A stretch of DNA of 50,232 nucleotides from CAYLLN01 sp036496265. GTDB taxonomy: Bacteria; Planctomycetota; Planctomycetia; Pirellulales; Pirellulaceae. Made by a program: the position numbers and the translations under genes. Shown one piece after another: positions 24,153 through 32,991 of this stretch (position 1 is its first letter; each line of letters starts with the position of its first letter). The stretch spans positions 1 to 50,232 of the forward strand of contig DASXLL010000008.1 in NCBI GenBank assembly GCA_036496265.1, written 5' to 3'. The notes under the pieces were generated by a model. It saw only the letters and a list, made by a program, of their open reading frames with translations. It was not told the origin of the DNA and searched no databases.

Positions 24153-24401
24153 TTTAGTGCGCTCGCCTCCGAAGCCGTCGTTCAGGCACGTGTCGGCCGC
24201 ATATTAAAGCAACTTTCGCGCCCGGCAACTTCGCCAAGGCCGCAAATGCTACCAATCGCGTCCCAAACCTCCAACTACAATCACTATTCCGCTCGTCCTA
24301 AGCGGCCCTGCCGGGCACTGTTTTTGCGGCATTTTCCATTCGTTCCATTGTTAACGAAATTTGACAGGAGGCTAGCGTGTAGCAATAGTTGCTACTAACC
24401 G

Positions 24402-25304
24402 GTGGTAGAAGGTGCGCCTTCGTCAAAACACAACAAAAAACTGGCTTTTCGCGCTCTTCTCATGCTCCGTCGTTTACTACAACTAGTTCCCGGTGTGGCG
24501 CCCCAGCCGCCGCGCGACACTTACGCTCGAACCTCGCCGCTAATCCTCATCAACGGCTTGGCCGAGCAGAGCGAGAGCTGGTATCACAATCGCGCGGAAT
24601 GGCAACAACATTTCGAAGTCCACACGCCCGGCGTCTTGGTCTATGACGGACCGATCCTGCAGCAACGGCTGGCCAGCCAATTGCCGATTTCGGTTGCCTT
24701 TTTGAAGGACCGTCTGACCGAATACCTTGAAAAATTCGTCCAGACACCGCCCTATCACCTCGTCGCCAGCAGCCTGGGTGCCCAAATCGCCGTCGAATAT
24801 GCCAGCGAGCGGCCCGAAACCATCGACCGACTCGTCTTAATCTGCCCCTCCGGCATGGGGAGCGAAGAGCGGCTGCCGATTATGAACGGGGCCAGGCACA
24901 AAGACTATCGTGGCCTGGTCGAAAGCACATTCCACGACCCCCGGCTCGTCAGCCCCGCGGTCATTTCCTATTACGAACGAAAATTCAAGTCCAAAGCCTG
25001 GCGGCGAGCCCTGTTTGAGACGGTTCGCGGGACGAAGAGCCATTCCGTCCGTGAACGTCTGCCCGCGATCGATCGCCCCGTCCTGGTCATCTGCGGTCAG
25101 CAGGACCGTATTGTCGATACGCCCGTAACCCAAAAGGCCGTCGCTCCACTCCCCAATTATCAGTGCATAACCATCGCCAATTGCGGCCACGCGCCCCAAC
25201 TCGAGAAGCCGCAATTAATCAATCGACTGATAATTCAATTCCTTCAAGGCCAGAGTTCGCCGGACGCGACTGACACGAACTTGGCCACCGCCGACCTTGC
25301 GTAG
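24402..25304 (+). CDS. Alpha/beta-fold hydrolase
   Basis: This is 300 residues if translation starts at GTG 24402, or 280 from ATG 24462 (MLRRLLQLVPG); neither start has a clear Shine-Dalgarno. LILINGLAEQSESW is the oxyanion-hole segment and LVASSLGAQIA the nucleophile elbow, with A-S-S-L-G instead of G-x-S-x-G. QQDRIVD provides the acid and NCGHAPQLEKP the catalytic His. The gene lies 123 bases before the MMPL exporter on the same strand, separated by a repeat. Substrate unknown; cytoplasmic. Confidence 0.84.
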   Translation: MVEGAPSSKHNKKLAFRALLMLRRLLQLVPGVAPQPPRDTYARTSPLILINGLAEQSESWYHNRAEWQQHFEVHTPGVLVYDGPILQQRLASQLPISVAFLKDRLTEYLEKFVQTPPYHLVASSLGAQIAVEYASERPETIDRLVLICPSGMGSEERLPIMNGARHKDYRGLVESTFHDPRLVSPAVISYYERKFKSKAWRRALFETVRGTKSHSVRERLPAIDRPVLVICGQQDRIVDTPVTQKAVAPLPNYQCITIANCGHAPQLEKPQLINRLIIQFLQGQSSPDATDTNLATADLA

Positions 25305-25330
25305 GCGAAGCCGTGACTAATTAGTTACAG

Positions 25331-25370
25331 TAGGGTGGGACCAGCGAGCGCAGCTCGCGCCGGCCCACCA
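25331..25370 (+). repeat. Long-form TAGGGTGGG repeat
   Basis: This 40-base copy runs from tagggtgggaccagcgagcg to the right arm cggcccacca. The outer arms ggtggg / cccacc and the inner arms gcgagc / gctcgc are both self-complementary. It is identical to the copies at 27744-27783 and 44948-44987. Confidence 0.9.
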
Positions 25371-25394
25371 TTTCGGTGTGACAGTCCGATCGAC

Positions 25395-25465
25395 GGGGTC
25401 GGGAGTCGATTGCGCTCCACACGATCCATGACGCAAGATTCCCGCCGCAATCGACTCCCGACCCC
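25395..25465 (+). promoter_or_regulatory. Perfect 20-bp inverted repeat around the MMPL start codon
   Basis: ggggtcgggagtcgattgcg at 25395-25414 is the exact reverse complement of 25446-25465. The 31-base loop contains the ATG at 25428. In mRNA the hairpin would surround the ribosome-binding region, and its right arm encodes about seven residues of the protein. It could control translation, be a protein-binding operator, or be a mobile repeat. Confidence 0.75.
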
Positions 25466-27746
25466 TTCACGCTCCGCGGCGCTTTGGTTGCTTCTCGCTG
25501 CCGTGCTGCTCTTGCCCCTCGTCGGCTTCGGCGTCGTGCGGGCCATTCGCAGCAACGCCAACGATGTCCGCGACTGGGTTCCTGGGCATTATGCCGAGAC
25601 TCGCGACTATCGCTGGTTCCGTCAGCACTTTGGCAACGAAGACTTCGTCGTCGTCAGTTGGCCAGGCTGCACGCTTGGCGATCCCCAGTTAGCGCAATTT
25701 GCAATCCGGCTCCGCGAGCGAAACGACCTTTATGAGCAGCGCGGAGCGGGCGCTCCCTTTCGGCGCGTAACGACAGGCAGCGAGCTCGTCGCGCAAATGA
25801 CCGCCGAGCCCGTCAGCCTCAATCGAGACCGTGTAATCTCTCGCCTCACGGGCACGATCGTCGGTCCCGACAGCCAAACGACCTGCGCCATCATCACGCT
25901 CAACAACTTGGCTCAGGGCCAGCTCAAACCGGCGCTCGCTGAAATCTACGCAGCGGCGGCGGATGCTGGAATCGCCGCGGATGTAATTCATTTGGGCGGT
26001 CCGCCGGTCGTCAACGCCGCCATCGACCGCTCCAGCTCGCAATCACTGGTTCGATTGGCCGGATTGGCGGCCTTGATCGGCCTGGTGATTGCCTGGCTCT
26101 GTTTTCGCACGCTGCGCCTGACCGCCGTGGTGTTCATCATTGCCACTTATAGCTCAGCCGCCAGCCTGGCCATTGTGCCTCTCTGCGGCGTTCCCCTCAA
26201 CGCCATTCTCATCACCATGGTGCCGCTCGTGTATGTGGCTGCCATGTCCGGTGCCATCCATCTAGCCAATTACTATCTCGACTCCATCCAGGAAGCTTCG
26301 AGTAACCCGATTCGAGACGCCGTTCGCCACGCCGCGCTGCCGCTCGGCCTCGCTACGGCAACCACCGCCGTCGGCCTGCTTTCTCTCTGGTTCAGCGACC
26401 TGGCCCCCATCCGCCTATTTGGCTTGTTCTCGGCCATCGGCGTCGGCGTTGCCTTGGCGATGCAGCTCGTCCTCTTGCCCGCGCTGTTAGCCGTCTGGCC
26501 AGCGAAGGCCAATCCAGCCGCAGTGACTGTCAACCACTCGCCCGATGCCGCCGCGGCGCATCTTTCCCCCGGCTGGGAGCGTCTCTGCCAGCTTGTCGTT
26601 CGCCGTCATGCCTTATTTGCGGCCGTTTGCCTCGCCGCGTTGGCCGTCAGCGGGCTGGGACTGCTGCGCGTGCAGACATCAATCCAGGTCATGCGCCTCT
26701 TTTCGCCCGACACACAAATTATCGCCAGCTATGCCTGGCTCGAAGAACACCTCGGAGCCCTCGTCCCGCTCGAAATCGTCATCCGCTTCGATGCCTCGAA
26801 CGATCAGACCATGCTGCAGCGAGTGGAACTGGTTCGCAAGCTCGAACAGACGATCAAGCAACTGCCCGACGTTGGTGGCTGCCTGTCCGCCGCCACTTTT
26901 TCGCCCGAAACCCATCTCAGCGGCGGCTCGCTCCGCAGTTTCGTAGTCAATCGCCGCCTAACCCAGGCCCGACCGCGACTGATCGATGCCGGCTTCATCG
27001 TCGCGGAGAACGACGAGGACCTATGGCGCATCAGCGTCCGTGTCACAGCCGCCAACGACCTCGATTACGGCAAGTTCCAGCAAGAGTTGCAGGCTCACGT
27101 CGAGCCCGTGCTGACCGACGCAAAAGCGGGAGGAACATCTGGCGTCTCCGCCACCTTCACCGGCGCGATTCCCATCATTTACAAAGCGCGCCGCTCACTG
27201 CTCAACGGCTTGGCCTACGGCTTCGGAACCGACGTCCTCCTCGTCGTCGTCGCCGTCGTCTTCCTCCTGCGGCACTGGAGCAATGGCCTTTTGATGCTAC
27301 TCACCAGCGTCTTCCCCATGTCGATTTGCTTTGGCCTCATGGGTTGGCTCGGCGTCGTCGTGGATATCGGCTCCGTGATGACCCCCTGCGTCGCGCTCGG
27401 TGTCACGATCGACGACGTAATTCACTTCCTCCTTTGGTTTCGCCGCGGCATCCAGCGCGGCCTCTCCGCCCCCGCGGCCGTCGAACTCGCCTACGCCGGC
27501 TGCGCCCGCGCCATGGCGCAAAGCTGGGGCGTCATCGGCCTCGGCCTATCCGCCTTCGCCCTCAGCACATTCATTCCCACCTTTCGCTTCGGCGCCCTCA
27601 TGATCGGCCTCCTCACCGTCGGCCTCATCGGCAACCTCTTTTTCCTCCCCGCTCTCTTAGCCGGCCCCCTCGGCGTCCTCATCGCTCAACACGTCCGCCG
27701 CCAGCCCTCGCCCGAGACGCCAGCATCGCGTGAGACCAACGTGTAG
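25428..27746 (+). CDS. MMPL/RND-superfamily membrane exporter
   Basis: The 772-residue protein from ATG 25428 has one N-terminal membrane helix (ALWLLLAAVLLLPLVGFGVV), a periplasmic domain of about 190 residues, a bundle of about five helices (from about residue 205), another N-terminal-type helix (near 405), a second periplasmic domain and a second bundle. This two-fold repeat is the RND/MMPL plan, and GVTIDDVIHFLLWFRRG is the conserved helix-4-type segment. Relatives export lipids such as hopanoids or siderophores; the substrate is unknown. The TAG stop coincides with the first three bases of a 40-base repeat, and an identical copy lies upstream of the start. Confidence 0.88.
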   Translation: MTQDSRRNRLPTPSRSAALWLLLAAVLLLPLVGFGVVRAIRSNANDVRDWVPGHYAETRDYRWFRQHFGNEDFVVVSWPGCTLGDPQLAQFAIRLRERNDLYEQRGAGAPFRRVTTGSELVAQMTAEPVSLNRDRVISRLTGTIVGPDSQTTCAIITLNNLAQGQLKPALAEIYAAAADAGIAADVIHLGGPPVVNAAIDRSSSQSLVRLAGLAALIGLVIAWLCFRTLRLTAVVFIIATYSSAASLAIVPLCGVPLNAILITMVPLVYVAAMSGAIHLANYYLDSIQEASSNPIRDAVRHAALPLGLATATTAVGLLSLWFSDLAPIRLFGLFSAIGVGVALAMQLVLLPALLAVWPAKANPAAVTVNHSPDAAAAHLSPGWERLCQLVVRRHALFAAVCLAALAVSGLGLLRVQTSIQVMRLFSPDTQIIASYAWLEEHLGALVPLEIVIRFDASNDQTMLQRVELVRKLEQTIKQLPDVGGCLSAATFSPETHLSGGSLRSFVVNRRLTQARPRLIDAGFIVAENDEDLWRISVRVTAANDLDYGKFQQELQAHVEPVLTDAKAGGTSGVSATFTGAIPIIYKARRSLLNGLAYGFGTDVLLVVVAVVFLLRHWSNGLLMLLTSVFPMSICFGLMGWLGVVVDIGSVMTPCVALGVTIDDVIHFLLWFRRGIQRGLSAPAAVELAYAGCARAMAQSWGVIGLGLSAFALSTFIPTFRFGALMIGLLTVGLIGNLFFLPALLAGPLGVLIAQHVRRQPSPETPASRETNV

Positions 27747-27783
27747 GGTGGGACCAGCGAGCGCAGCTCGCGCCGGCCCACCA
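27744..27783 (+). repeat. Long-form TAGGGTGGG repeat at the MMPL stop
   Basis: Identical over 40 bases to the copy at 25331-25370. Its first three bases are the TAG stop of the exporter gene. Confidence 0.9.
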
Positions 27784-28004
27784 ATGACCTGTATCCCCGC
27801 GAGAATTTCCCAAAATCTTCTCCAAATCCCAAGAATTTCGTCCGTCCGGTTTTTCGCCATTTTTGCGATCTAGCTTAGGGGGCCAATCACGCGCGCTGGA
27901 GGAAGCACCCTCCGAGGCCTATCACGTATCCCTTTCGACTTACCAGCTCACCAAAAACTCACCACCACGCCCAAAACGCTCACCAACCGCTCACCACCAC
28001 CGAA

Positions 28005-28168
28005 ATGACCAGGGATACGAGCAATAGCAATTGGAATCAGCCCCTCCATATCCCCCTCAGCTTCACCGACGCCATGCGCGGCCTGTTAAAGGTCGATCCC
28101 AAACAGCTAAAGAAGAGCGGGTGGCTAAGAAGAAGGCCGCGAAGAAGGTGACGCGGAAGAAGGGCTAG
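28005..28168 (+). CDS. Small basic protein, frame possibly shifted near 28119
   Basis: ATG 28005 gives 48 residues with PLHIPLSFTDAMRGLLKVDP followed by an Arg-rich end, stopping at TGA 28149-28151. In the adjacent frame the end reads VAKKKAAKKVTRKKG and stops at TAG 28166-28168. A single missing base in the G run at about 28119-28123 would join the two. Short proteins with a similar F-x-D-A-hydrophobic-x-G-L-L core and a Lys-rich tail occur in planctomycetes, from my recollection. It converges with the PilZ gene, and the two stops overlap. It is either a genuine 48-residue protein or a frameshifted gene. Confidence 0.5.
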
Positions 28169-28470
28169 TCGCACCAGCTACAACCGGCGAGGTAGTGGCC
28201 ATTGTCCATGCTCGCGACTCTGCAAACGACCGCCTCGCGAGTGCGGTCTGGCATCTCTAAACTAACTCGCTGACCAACGGATAGCGGCACGGAGTACACG
28301 ACGCCGACACCGACTCCCGATAGATCGTGAATAAGAAGATGGCAGATTCTGGACGTTTCTGACTCGTTCCCTGATGACGGATGAATGGTTATCCGCACCG
28401 ACATATGCAAGGCGGTTCGGGCGGCCTGTCGCCGTTCAATCGGTGAGCTTTGATCGGTCTGAGTCGCCAT
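28165..28470 (-). CDS. PilZ-domain protein
   Basis: The 101-residue protein matches a short PilZ domain. ERRQAARTALHMSVRI carries the R-x-x-x-R element and LIHDLSGVGVGVV the D/N-x-S-x-x-G element that together bind cyclic di-GMP. SVGQRVSLEMP and CRV...GHYLAGCSW continue the beta-barrel. No partner domain is present, so it may act as a c-di-GMP-responsive adaptor. Start ATG 28470 is chosen; GTG 28506 in frame is possible. Confidence 0.82.
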   Translation of the reverse strand: MATQTDQSSPIERRQAARTALHMSVRITIHPSSGNESETSRICHLLIHDLSGVGVGVVYSVPLSVGQRVSLEMPDRTREAVVCRVASMDNGHYLAGCSWCD

Positions 28471-28506
28471 CCCCAAGCTTAGAACGCGATCGGGTGTAGT
28501 TGCCAC

Positions 28507-28742
28507 CGATTACGGGGGTCCGCATCTGCATTATCGCGATGACTGATACGATCAATCGGCAGCCTGAAAATCACACTGTCCGAACGTGGGTGCGCAAAGT
28601 CGAACATTCCGAATAAATTGTTCCCAGTTGCTCACCTTCCCAACCAATCGCCCGTCGTTCCCACAACCGCCTTCCGCGCCCCGGCTAAATGGCATAACCT
28701 CAAACCTGAAACTTGAAACTTGGAACTTGAAACTCAGAACCC
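28507..28742. other. Intergenic leader region of proS
   Basis: No gene seen. The end (28701-28740) consists of the degenerate aacttga tandem repeat that runs up to the proS ATG with no Shine-Dalgarno. Confidence 0.6.
28701..28740 (+). repeat. Degenerate AACTTGA tandem repeat before proS
   Basis: Consecutive near-copies: acctgaa, acttgaa, acttgga, acttgaa, actcaga. The run ends two bases before the proS ATG and therefore replaces a normal ribosome-binding site. Confidence 0.8.
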
Positions 28743-30260
28743 ATGGCCAAAACCGCAATTACACCCACCCGCGCCGACGACTATCCCGAGTGGTTCCAGC
28801 AAGTCATCAAAGCGGCTGATCTGGCCGAGAATTCCGACGTCCGCGGCTGCATGGTCATCAAACCCTGGGGCTGGGCCATCTGGGAGAACATCCAGCACGG
28901 CCTCGACGGCATGTTCAAAGCCACGGGCCACGAAAACGCCTACTTCCCGCTCTTCATCCCCCTCTCGTTCCTGCAAAAAGAAGCCGACCACGTACAAGGC
29001 TTCGCCAAAGAGTGCGCCATCGTCACGCATCACCGGCTGGTGCAGACCGAAGACGGCAAGCTCGTGCCGGACAAGAACTCGCAACTCGAAGAGCCGCTGA
29101 TCGTGCGGCCAACCAGTGAAACGATCATCGGTGCCATGTACGCCAAGTGGGTCCAGTCCTATCGCGACCTGCCAATCCTCATCAATCAATGGGCCAACGT
29201 CGTCCGCTGGGAAATGCGCACCCGCTTGTTCCTTCGCACCGCCGAATTCCTCTGGCAAGAAGGCCACACGGCTCACGCCACTGCCGCCGAAGCCCAAGAA
29301 GAAACCATGAAAATGCTCGGCGTCTATGCCGACTTCGCCGAGAACTGGATGGCCATGCCCGTCATCCAAGGCGAAAAGACCGCCGGTGAGCGATTTCCCG
29401 GCGCGGTTTCGACCTACGCCATCGAAGCCATGATGCAAGACCGCAAAGCACTTCAATCCGGCACGTCCCATTTCCTCGGCCAAAATTTCTCCAAGGCTCA
29501 AGAGATCAAATTTCAGGATCAAAACGGCCAGGTTGAATTCGCTTGGACGACCTCGTGGGGCGTTTCTACTCGCCTCATCGGCGGCCTCATCATGACTCAC
29601 TCCGACGACGACGGTCTCGTCCTTCCGCCGCGCATGGCGCCCAAACACGTCGTTCTGCTGCCGATCTATCGCAGCGACGAAGAAAAAGCGTCGGTCCTCG
29701 AGTATGTCAACTCACTAAAAAAGGAACTCGAAGCCCAAGAATTCAACGGCGGTAAAATTCGCGTCATGATCGACGATCGCGACATCCGCGGCGGCGAGAA
29801 AAACTGGCATCACATCAAGCGCGGCGTTCCGCTCCGCGCCGAGATCGGCCCCAAAGATATCGCCAAAAACGCCGTCTTCCTCGCCCGCCGCGACACCGGT
29901 GAAAAAACCGGCGTGGATCGCGCTGAATTCGTCAAAACCATCGCCCAGCGCCTCACCGACATTCAAAACAATCTCTTCCAGCGGGCCACCAAATTCCGCG
30001 ACGACAACACCAAAACCATCGACACGCTCGACGATTTCCTCGCCTACTTCACTCCCCAGAGCAAAAACGAAGACAAACCCGAAATCCACGGCGGCTTCGC
30101 CCTCTGCCACTATTCCGAAGGCCCCGACCTCGACGAGTTTTTGAAAAAGCACAAAGTCACCATCCGCTGCATCCCTCTCGCCGGCGCCAATGGGCCTGGC
30201 AAATGTTTTCTCACTGGCCGCCCCAGCGCCAAACGCGCGGTTTTCGCCAAAGCTTACTAG
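28743..30260 (+). CDS. proS: Prolyl-tRNA synthetase, archaeal/eukaryal type
   Basis: The 505-residue length and C-terminal Tyr (FAKAY) identify the short ProRS form without the bacterial editing insertion. Class II motif 2 is VRWEMRTRLFLRTAEFLWQE with the Arg that binds ATP; motif 3 is THSDDDGLVLPPRMAP. VRPTSETII and QSGTSHFLGQNFSKA are also conserved. The anticodon-binding domain (about 290-395) starts HVVLLPIYRSDEEK. It charges tRNA-Pro in the cytoplasm. The leader lacks a Shine-Dalgarno and is made of degenerate repeats, which is unusual for an essential translation enzyme. Confidence 0.96.
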   Translation: MAKTAITPTRADDYPEWFQQVIKAADLAENSDVRGCMVIKPWGWAIWENIQHGLDGMFKATGHENAYFPLFIPLSFLQKEADHVQGFAKECAIVTHHRLVQTEDGKLVPDKNSQLEEPLIVRPTSETIIGAMYAKWVQSYRDLPILINQWANVVRWEMRTRLFLRTAEFLWQEGHTAHATAAEAQEETMKMLGVYADFAENWMAMPVIQGEKTAGERFPGAVSTYAIEAMMQDRKALQSGTSHFLGQNFSKAQEIKFQDQNGQVEFAWTTSWGVSTRLIGGLIMTHSDDDGLVLPPRMAPKHVVLLPIYRSDEEKASVLEYVNSLKKELEAQEFNGGKIRVMIDDRDIRGGEKNWHHIKRGVPLRAEIGPKDIAKNAVFLARRDTGEKTGVDRAEFVKTIAQRLTDIQNNLFQRATKFRDDNTKTIDTLDDFLAYFTPQSKNEDKPEIHGGFALCHYSEGPDLDEFLKKHKVTIRCIPLAGANGPGKCFLTGRPSAKRAVFAKAY

Positions 30261-30402
30261 ATTTTCATTTGTTCGGGACCGCGCTGACGATTCGCTCGCA
30301 GTAATTCTCGCGGCACGCCTTTCGCACACCTGAACTGTTTTGAGTCCGCAAATCTGCGGCCGTCACCCTCTCGGGAAGCCTCTAACAAGTAAGACAACGC
30401 TT

Positions 30403-30768
30403 ATGAGCGCCGATAAAAAGAACCGTTTCCGCGACATGCTCATCTCACTCCGCGAGCGCGCCCGCGGCGAGGTGAATCATGTCGTGCTGGCCATTCAAGA
30501 AGAAGTCAACGTCAACGCCAACACATCCGCTGCGCCCGTTCACATGGCCGATATCGCCAGCGAAGCGGTCGATGCCGATGTGCAAGTGCTGCAGAATGAG
30601 CGGAGCATTTTGGACGACATTAACGCCGCCCTGGCCCGCCTCGACGATGGCACATTCGGCAAATGTACGGAATGCGGTCGTGGAATTTCCGAAGAACGTC
30701 TCAAAGCAATTCCCTACGCCTCCGCATGCGTCGAATGTGCCCGAACGGAAGCGAATCGCAGTTACTAA
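30403..30768 (+). CDS. DksA/TraR-family zinc-finger protein
   Basis: The 121-residue protein has a helical N-terminal part and a C-terminal zinc finger C-x2-C-x17-C-x2-C (CTEC then CVEC). DksA-family proteins bind in the secondary channel of RNA polymerase and modulate initiation, often with ppGpp. The N-terminal part is not a clear long coiled coil with an Asp pair at its tip, so it may not act exactly like E. coli DksA. Start ATG 30403 removes an unlikely upstream extension. The next gene starts 22 bases after its stop, pointing to an operon. Confidence 0.85.
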   Translation: MSADKKNRFRDMLISLRERARGEVNHVVLAIQEEVNVNANTSAAPVHMADIASEAVDADVQVLQNERSILDDINAALARLDDGTFGKCTECGRGISEERLKAIPYASACVECARTEANRSY

Positions 30769-30789
30769 CTCCGACACAGGAGAACCACC

Positions 30790-31305
30790 ATGCGTCTCTC
30801 CGGATTCGATGCCATTGAATTCGCCGAAAAAGAAGGCCTCACGCTCAACAAATCCGCCGACAGCATCGACGATGGTGCGAGCGGCCTCACGATCGCTGAA
30901 GCCGAAGCGATCGCCGACGACAGCCCCGAGCTGATTTGGGTCGATGTCGCCGCCGAAGAATACTACGGCGAGCAGCGCAACATGGAGCCAGGCACCGAAC
31001 CGGCCCGCTCGCCGCGGCTGGCAGGGCAGCGACCAGATGAGTTGTTGCCCGGCCAGAATAGTGGTCCAGCCGCCCGTGACGTCGGCGCAATCGGTACGGC
31101 AGGTGGCGGTTTGGCCGCCGGAGGCCTGGGGGGAACCAACACTCCCGATGGCTCGCCCGACGATGACAAAAACCTCGAAGACGCCATGGCCTACGGCTAC
31201 GAAGACACCGCTGGCGACGAGCAGATGCCCAACGAGCCGCAGGCCGGGCGCTCCGGCGGTGCCGTCGGCGGTACGCCAGCGGGCAAAAGAGCCCGTCCCA
31301 AATAG
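30790..31305 (+). CDS. Low-complexity protein linked to the DksA-like gene
   Basis: Not recognised. This 171-residue acidic protein has no membrane helix. The N-terminal 45 residues are helical (MRLSGFDAIEFAEKEGLTLN). The middle and end are Gly/Ala/Asp/Pro-rich and probably disordered, with GGLGGTNTPDGSPDDDKNLE and GRSGGAVGGTPAGKRARPK. A good Shine-Dalgarno (AGGAG) precedes it, and it follows the zinc-finger gene by 22 bases on the same strand. A role in stress or transcription is inferred from position only. Confidence 0.7.
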   Translation: MRLSGFDAIEFAEKEGLTLNKSADSIDDGASGLTIAEAEAIADDSPELIWVDVAAEEYYGEQRNMEPGTEPARSPRLAGQRPDELLPGQNSGPAARDVGAIGTAGGGLAAGGLGGTNTPDGSPDDDKNLEDAMAYGYEDTAGDEQMPNEPQAGRSGGAVGGTPAGKRARPK

Positions 31306-31448
31306 AGAGTTGTCCTTAAAAAAACTCGCTCGCTCTTGGGCTTGATAATTGCTAGTTCAATAGTTTGAGTTGACCGCGGTGGCGCTGGCACAAGCGTTGC
31401 ACCTAGGTCCGCTCCCTTGTCTTTGGGCGTTATTGAAAAGAGGTTTCC

Positions 31449-31733
31449 ATGTCGGCACTGCTGTCCCCTCGACCCGTCACTCATGAATCCGCCGACCAGC
31501 AACTGGCCCGCAGAATCCAGCGCCAGCTTGCCGCGGATTCGCGTGCCGTGTCGCGGCTGCACATAGCTGTGGATGGCGGCGTTGTGACCCTCAAAGGCGT
31601 CGCAAACTCCTTCTACCAAAAGCAGTTGTGGCTCCACGGTACAATGCAAGCCGCGGGCGATACAACAGTCATCAACGACGAAATCTCCGTCACCGCTTAC
31701 TGCGAAGACACCGATTTCGGCTGGCGAGATTGA
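31449..31733 (+). CDS. BON-domain protein
   Basis: This 94-residue protein consists mainly of one BON domain: LHIAVDGGVVTLKGVANSFY is the conserved strand-turn-strand, with Gly-Val-V-T-L-x-G, and WLHGTMQAAGDTTVINDEI the following helix and strand. BON domains bind phospholipids or mediate envelope stability in other bacteria. No signal peptide is evident. AGAGG precedes the ATG at a good distance. Confidence 0.85.
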   Translation: MSALLSPRPVTHESADQQLARRIQRQLAADSRAVSRLHIAVDGGVVTLKGVANSFYQKQLWLHGTMQAAGDTTVINDEISVTAYCEDTDFGWRD

Positions 31734-31831
31734 CGGCTCTCATCACAAAATGGGAGGGCGAAGCTCCTGCTGAGCCTGTCCTGGAGAGGTGATCTGCGAT
31801 ATTCCTACAATGTCGCGACGCAGTGACAGCC

Positions 31832-32914
31832 CTACGCCACTTCGGGCGGCTGGGGCGACATTCCAAACGCCGCCCTGTAATCGGCCAAAATTACTTCCTG
31901 CTTTCGCCGAACTGATTCTTCTGCCGCCAGGCACAACATGGCCGACCAACGGCCATCGTCGCCCGTACACGGCGGCTCCTGCCCTTCGCGAATTGCATGC
32001 GTGAACGCCACGATTTCGTCAGCCAATTCCAGTAGCTCGCCCGTTGGTTTCTCGAACGTCATTTCCTGCACGGAATCGGCGATTCCATACCGCAACGAAA
32101 ACACCGGCTTCGGCGACCGGGCATCCGACGCGCTCCACTGCGCCCAAATCGTCCCCTTCGTGCCCGACACTTTGACCGTCTGATGATGCCCGAATGCCGA
32201 CAGCGTCTGCACGATCACCGCGTAAGCATCATCCGCAAAACCGATCGTCGCCGTGAAATGATCGTGCAAGTCGCCGCGCGCCGCATCCCGCGCGCTCGCG
32301 CGGGCATAAACCGACACCGGCTCGCCGCTGCCGCTCATATACCATCGCGCCAGATCAAAAAAATGAATCGGCTCCTCGAGTATCCAGCTCCCCACGCTCC
32401 CCCGCTCATACCGCCAGCCGCCGGAGCCCTGCCGATACGGAAATCGCGACAGCTCCACCAGCGCCGCCCGCGGCTGACCGATCGCACCCTCCTCAATCAG
32501 CTTCCTTACTCCGCCCCACAGCGACGATACCCGCAGCTCATGTCCCACAGCCAGCACTAAATCATGCTTTGCCGCCAATCCGACTAACTCATCGCACTCC
32601 GCCAGCGTCAGCGCCATCGGCTTTTCCAAAAGCAGATGCCGCTCCGACCTCAACACCGCCCGTCCCACTTCATAGTGCCAACGGTTCGGAATCACTACAT
32701 CGACCGCATCAATATCGTCCCGCGCCAATAGCTCGCGATAGTCGCCATAAATCGCCGCCCCCGGATGCGCCCCCCGCGCCGCCTGCTGCGATGCCTCCGA
32801 CAGCACCGCAATCGCCCGCAATTCCGCCCCCGGCGCCGCCGCAATCGCCCGCGCATGATGCGCGCCGAACAATCCATAACCAATCAAGCCAAACCGAATC
32901 GGTGGATGAGTCAT
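31832..32914 (-). CDS. Gfo/Idh/MocA-family NAD(P) oxidoreductase
   Basis: The 360-residue protein from ATG 32914 begins IRFGLIGYGLFGAHHARAI, a GxGxxG Rossmann motif. LLLEKPMALTLAECDELV contains the E-K-P signature. The C-terminal half is the alpha/beta substrate domain. CAGGA lies before the start. Family enzymes oxidise sugars, inositols or related compounds. The MFS transporter gene lies 77 bases upstream on the same strand, suggesting an uptake-and-oxidation unit. Confidence 0.92.
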   Translation of the reverse strand: MTHPPIRFGLIGYGLFGAHHARAIAAAPGAELRAIAVLSEASQQAARGAHPGAAIYGDYRELLARDDIDAVDVVIPNRWHYEVGRAVLRSERHLLLEKPMALTLAECDELVGLAAKHDLVLAVGHELRVSSLWGGVRKLIEEGAIGQPRAALVELSRFPYRQGSGGWRYERGSVGSWILEEPIHFFDLARWYMSGSGEPVSVYARASARDAARGDLHDHFTATIGFADDAYAVIVQTLSAFGHHQTVKVSGTKGTIWAQWSASDARSPKPVFSLRYGIADSVQEMTFEKPTGELLELADEIVAFTHAIREGQEPPCTGDDGRWSAMLCLAAEESVRRKQEVILADYRAAFGMSPQPPEVA

Positions 32915-32991
32915 ATTTCGTCCTGTAGGGAACGCCCTCGGTGGCGTTCCGCATGCCGCCAATGGCTTTCCGCGTCTGCAATTACCTGACT

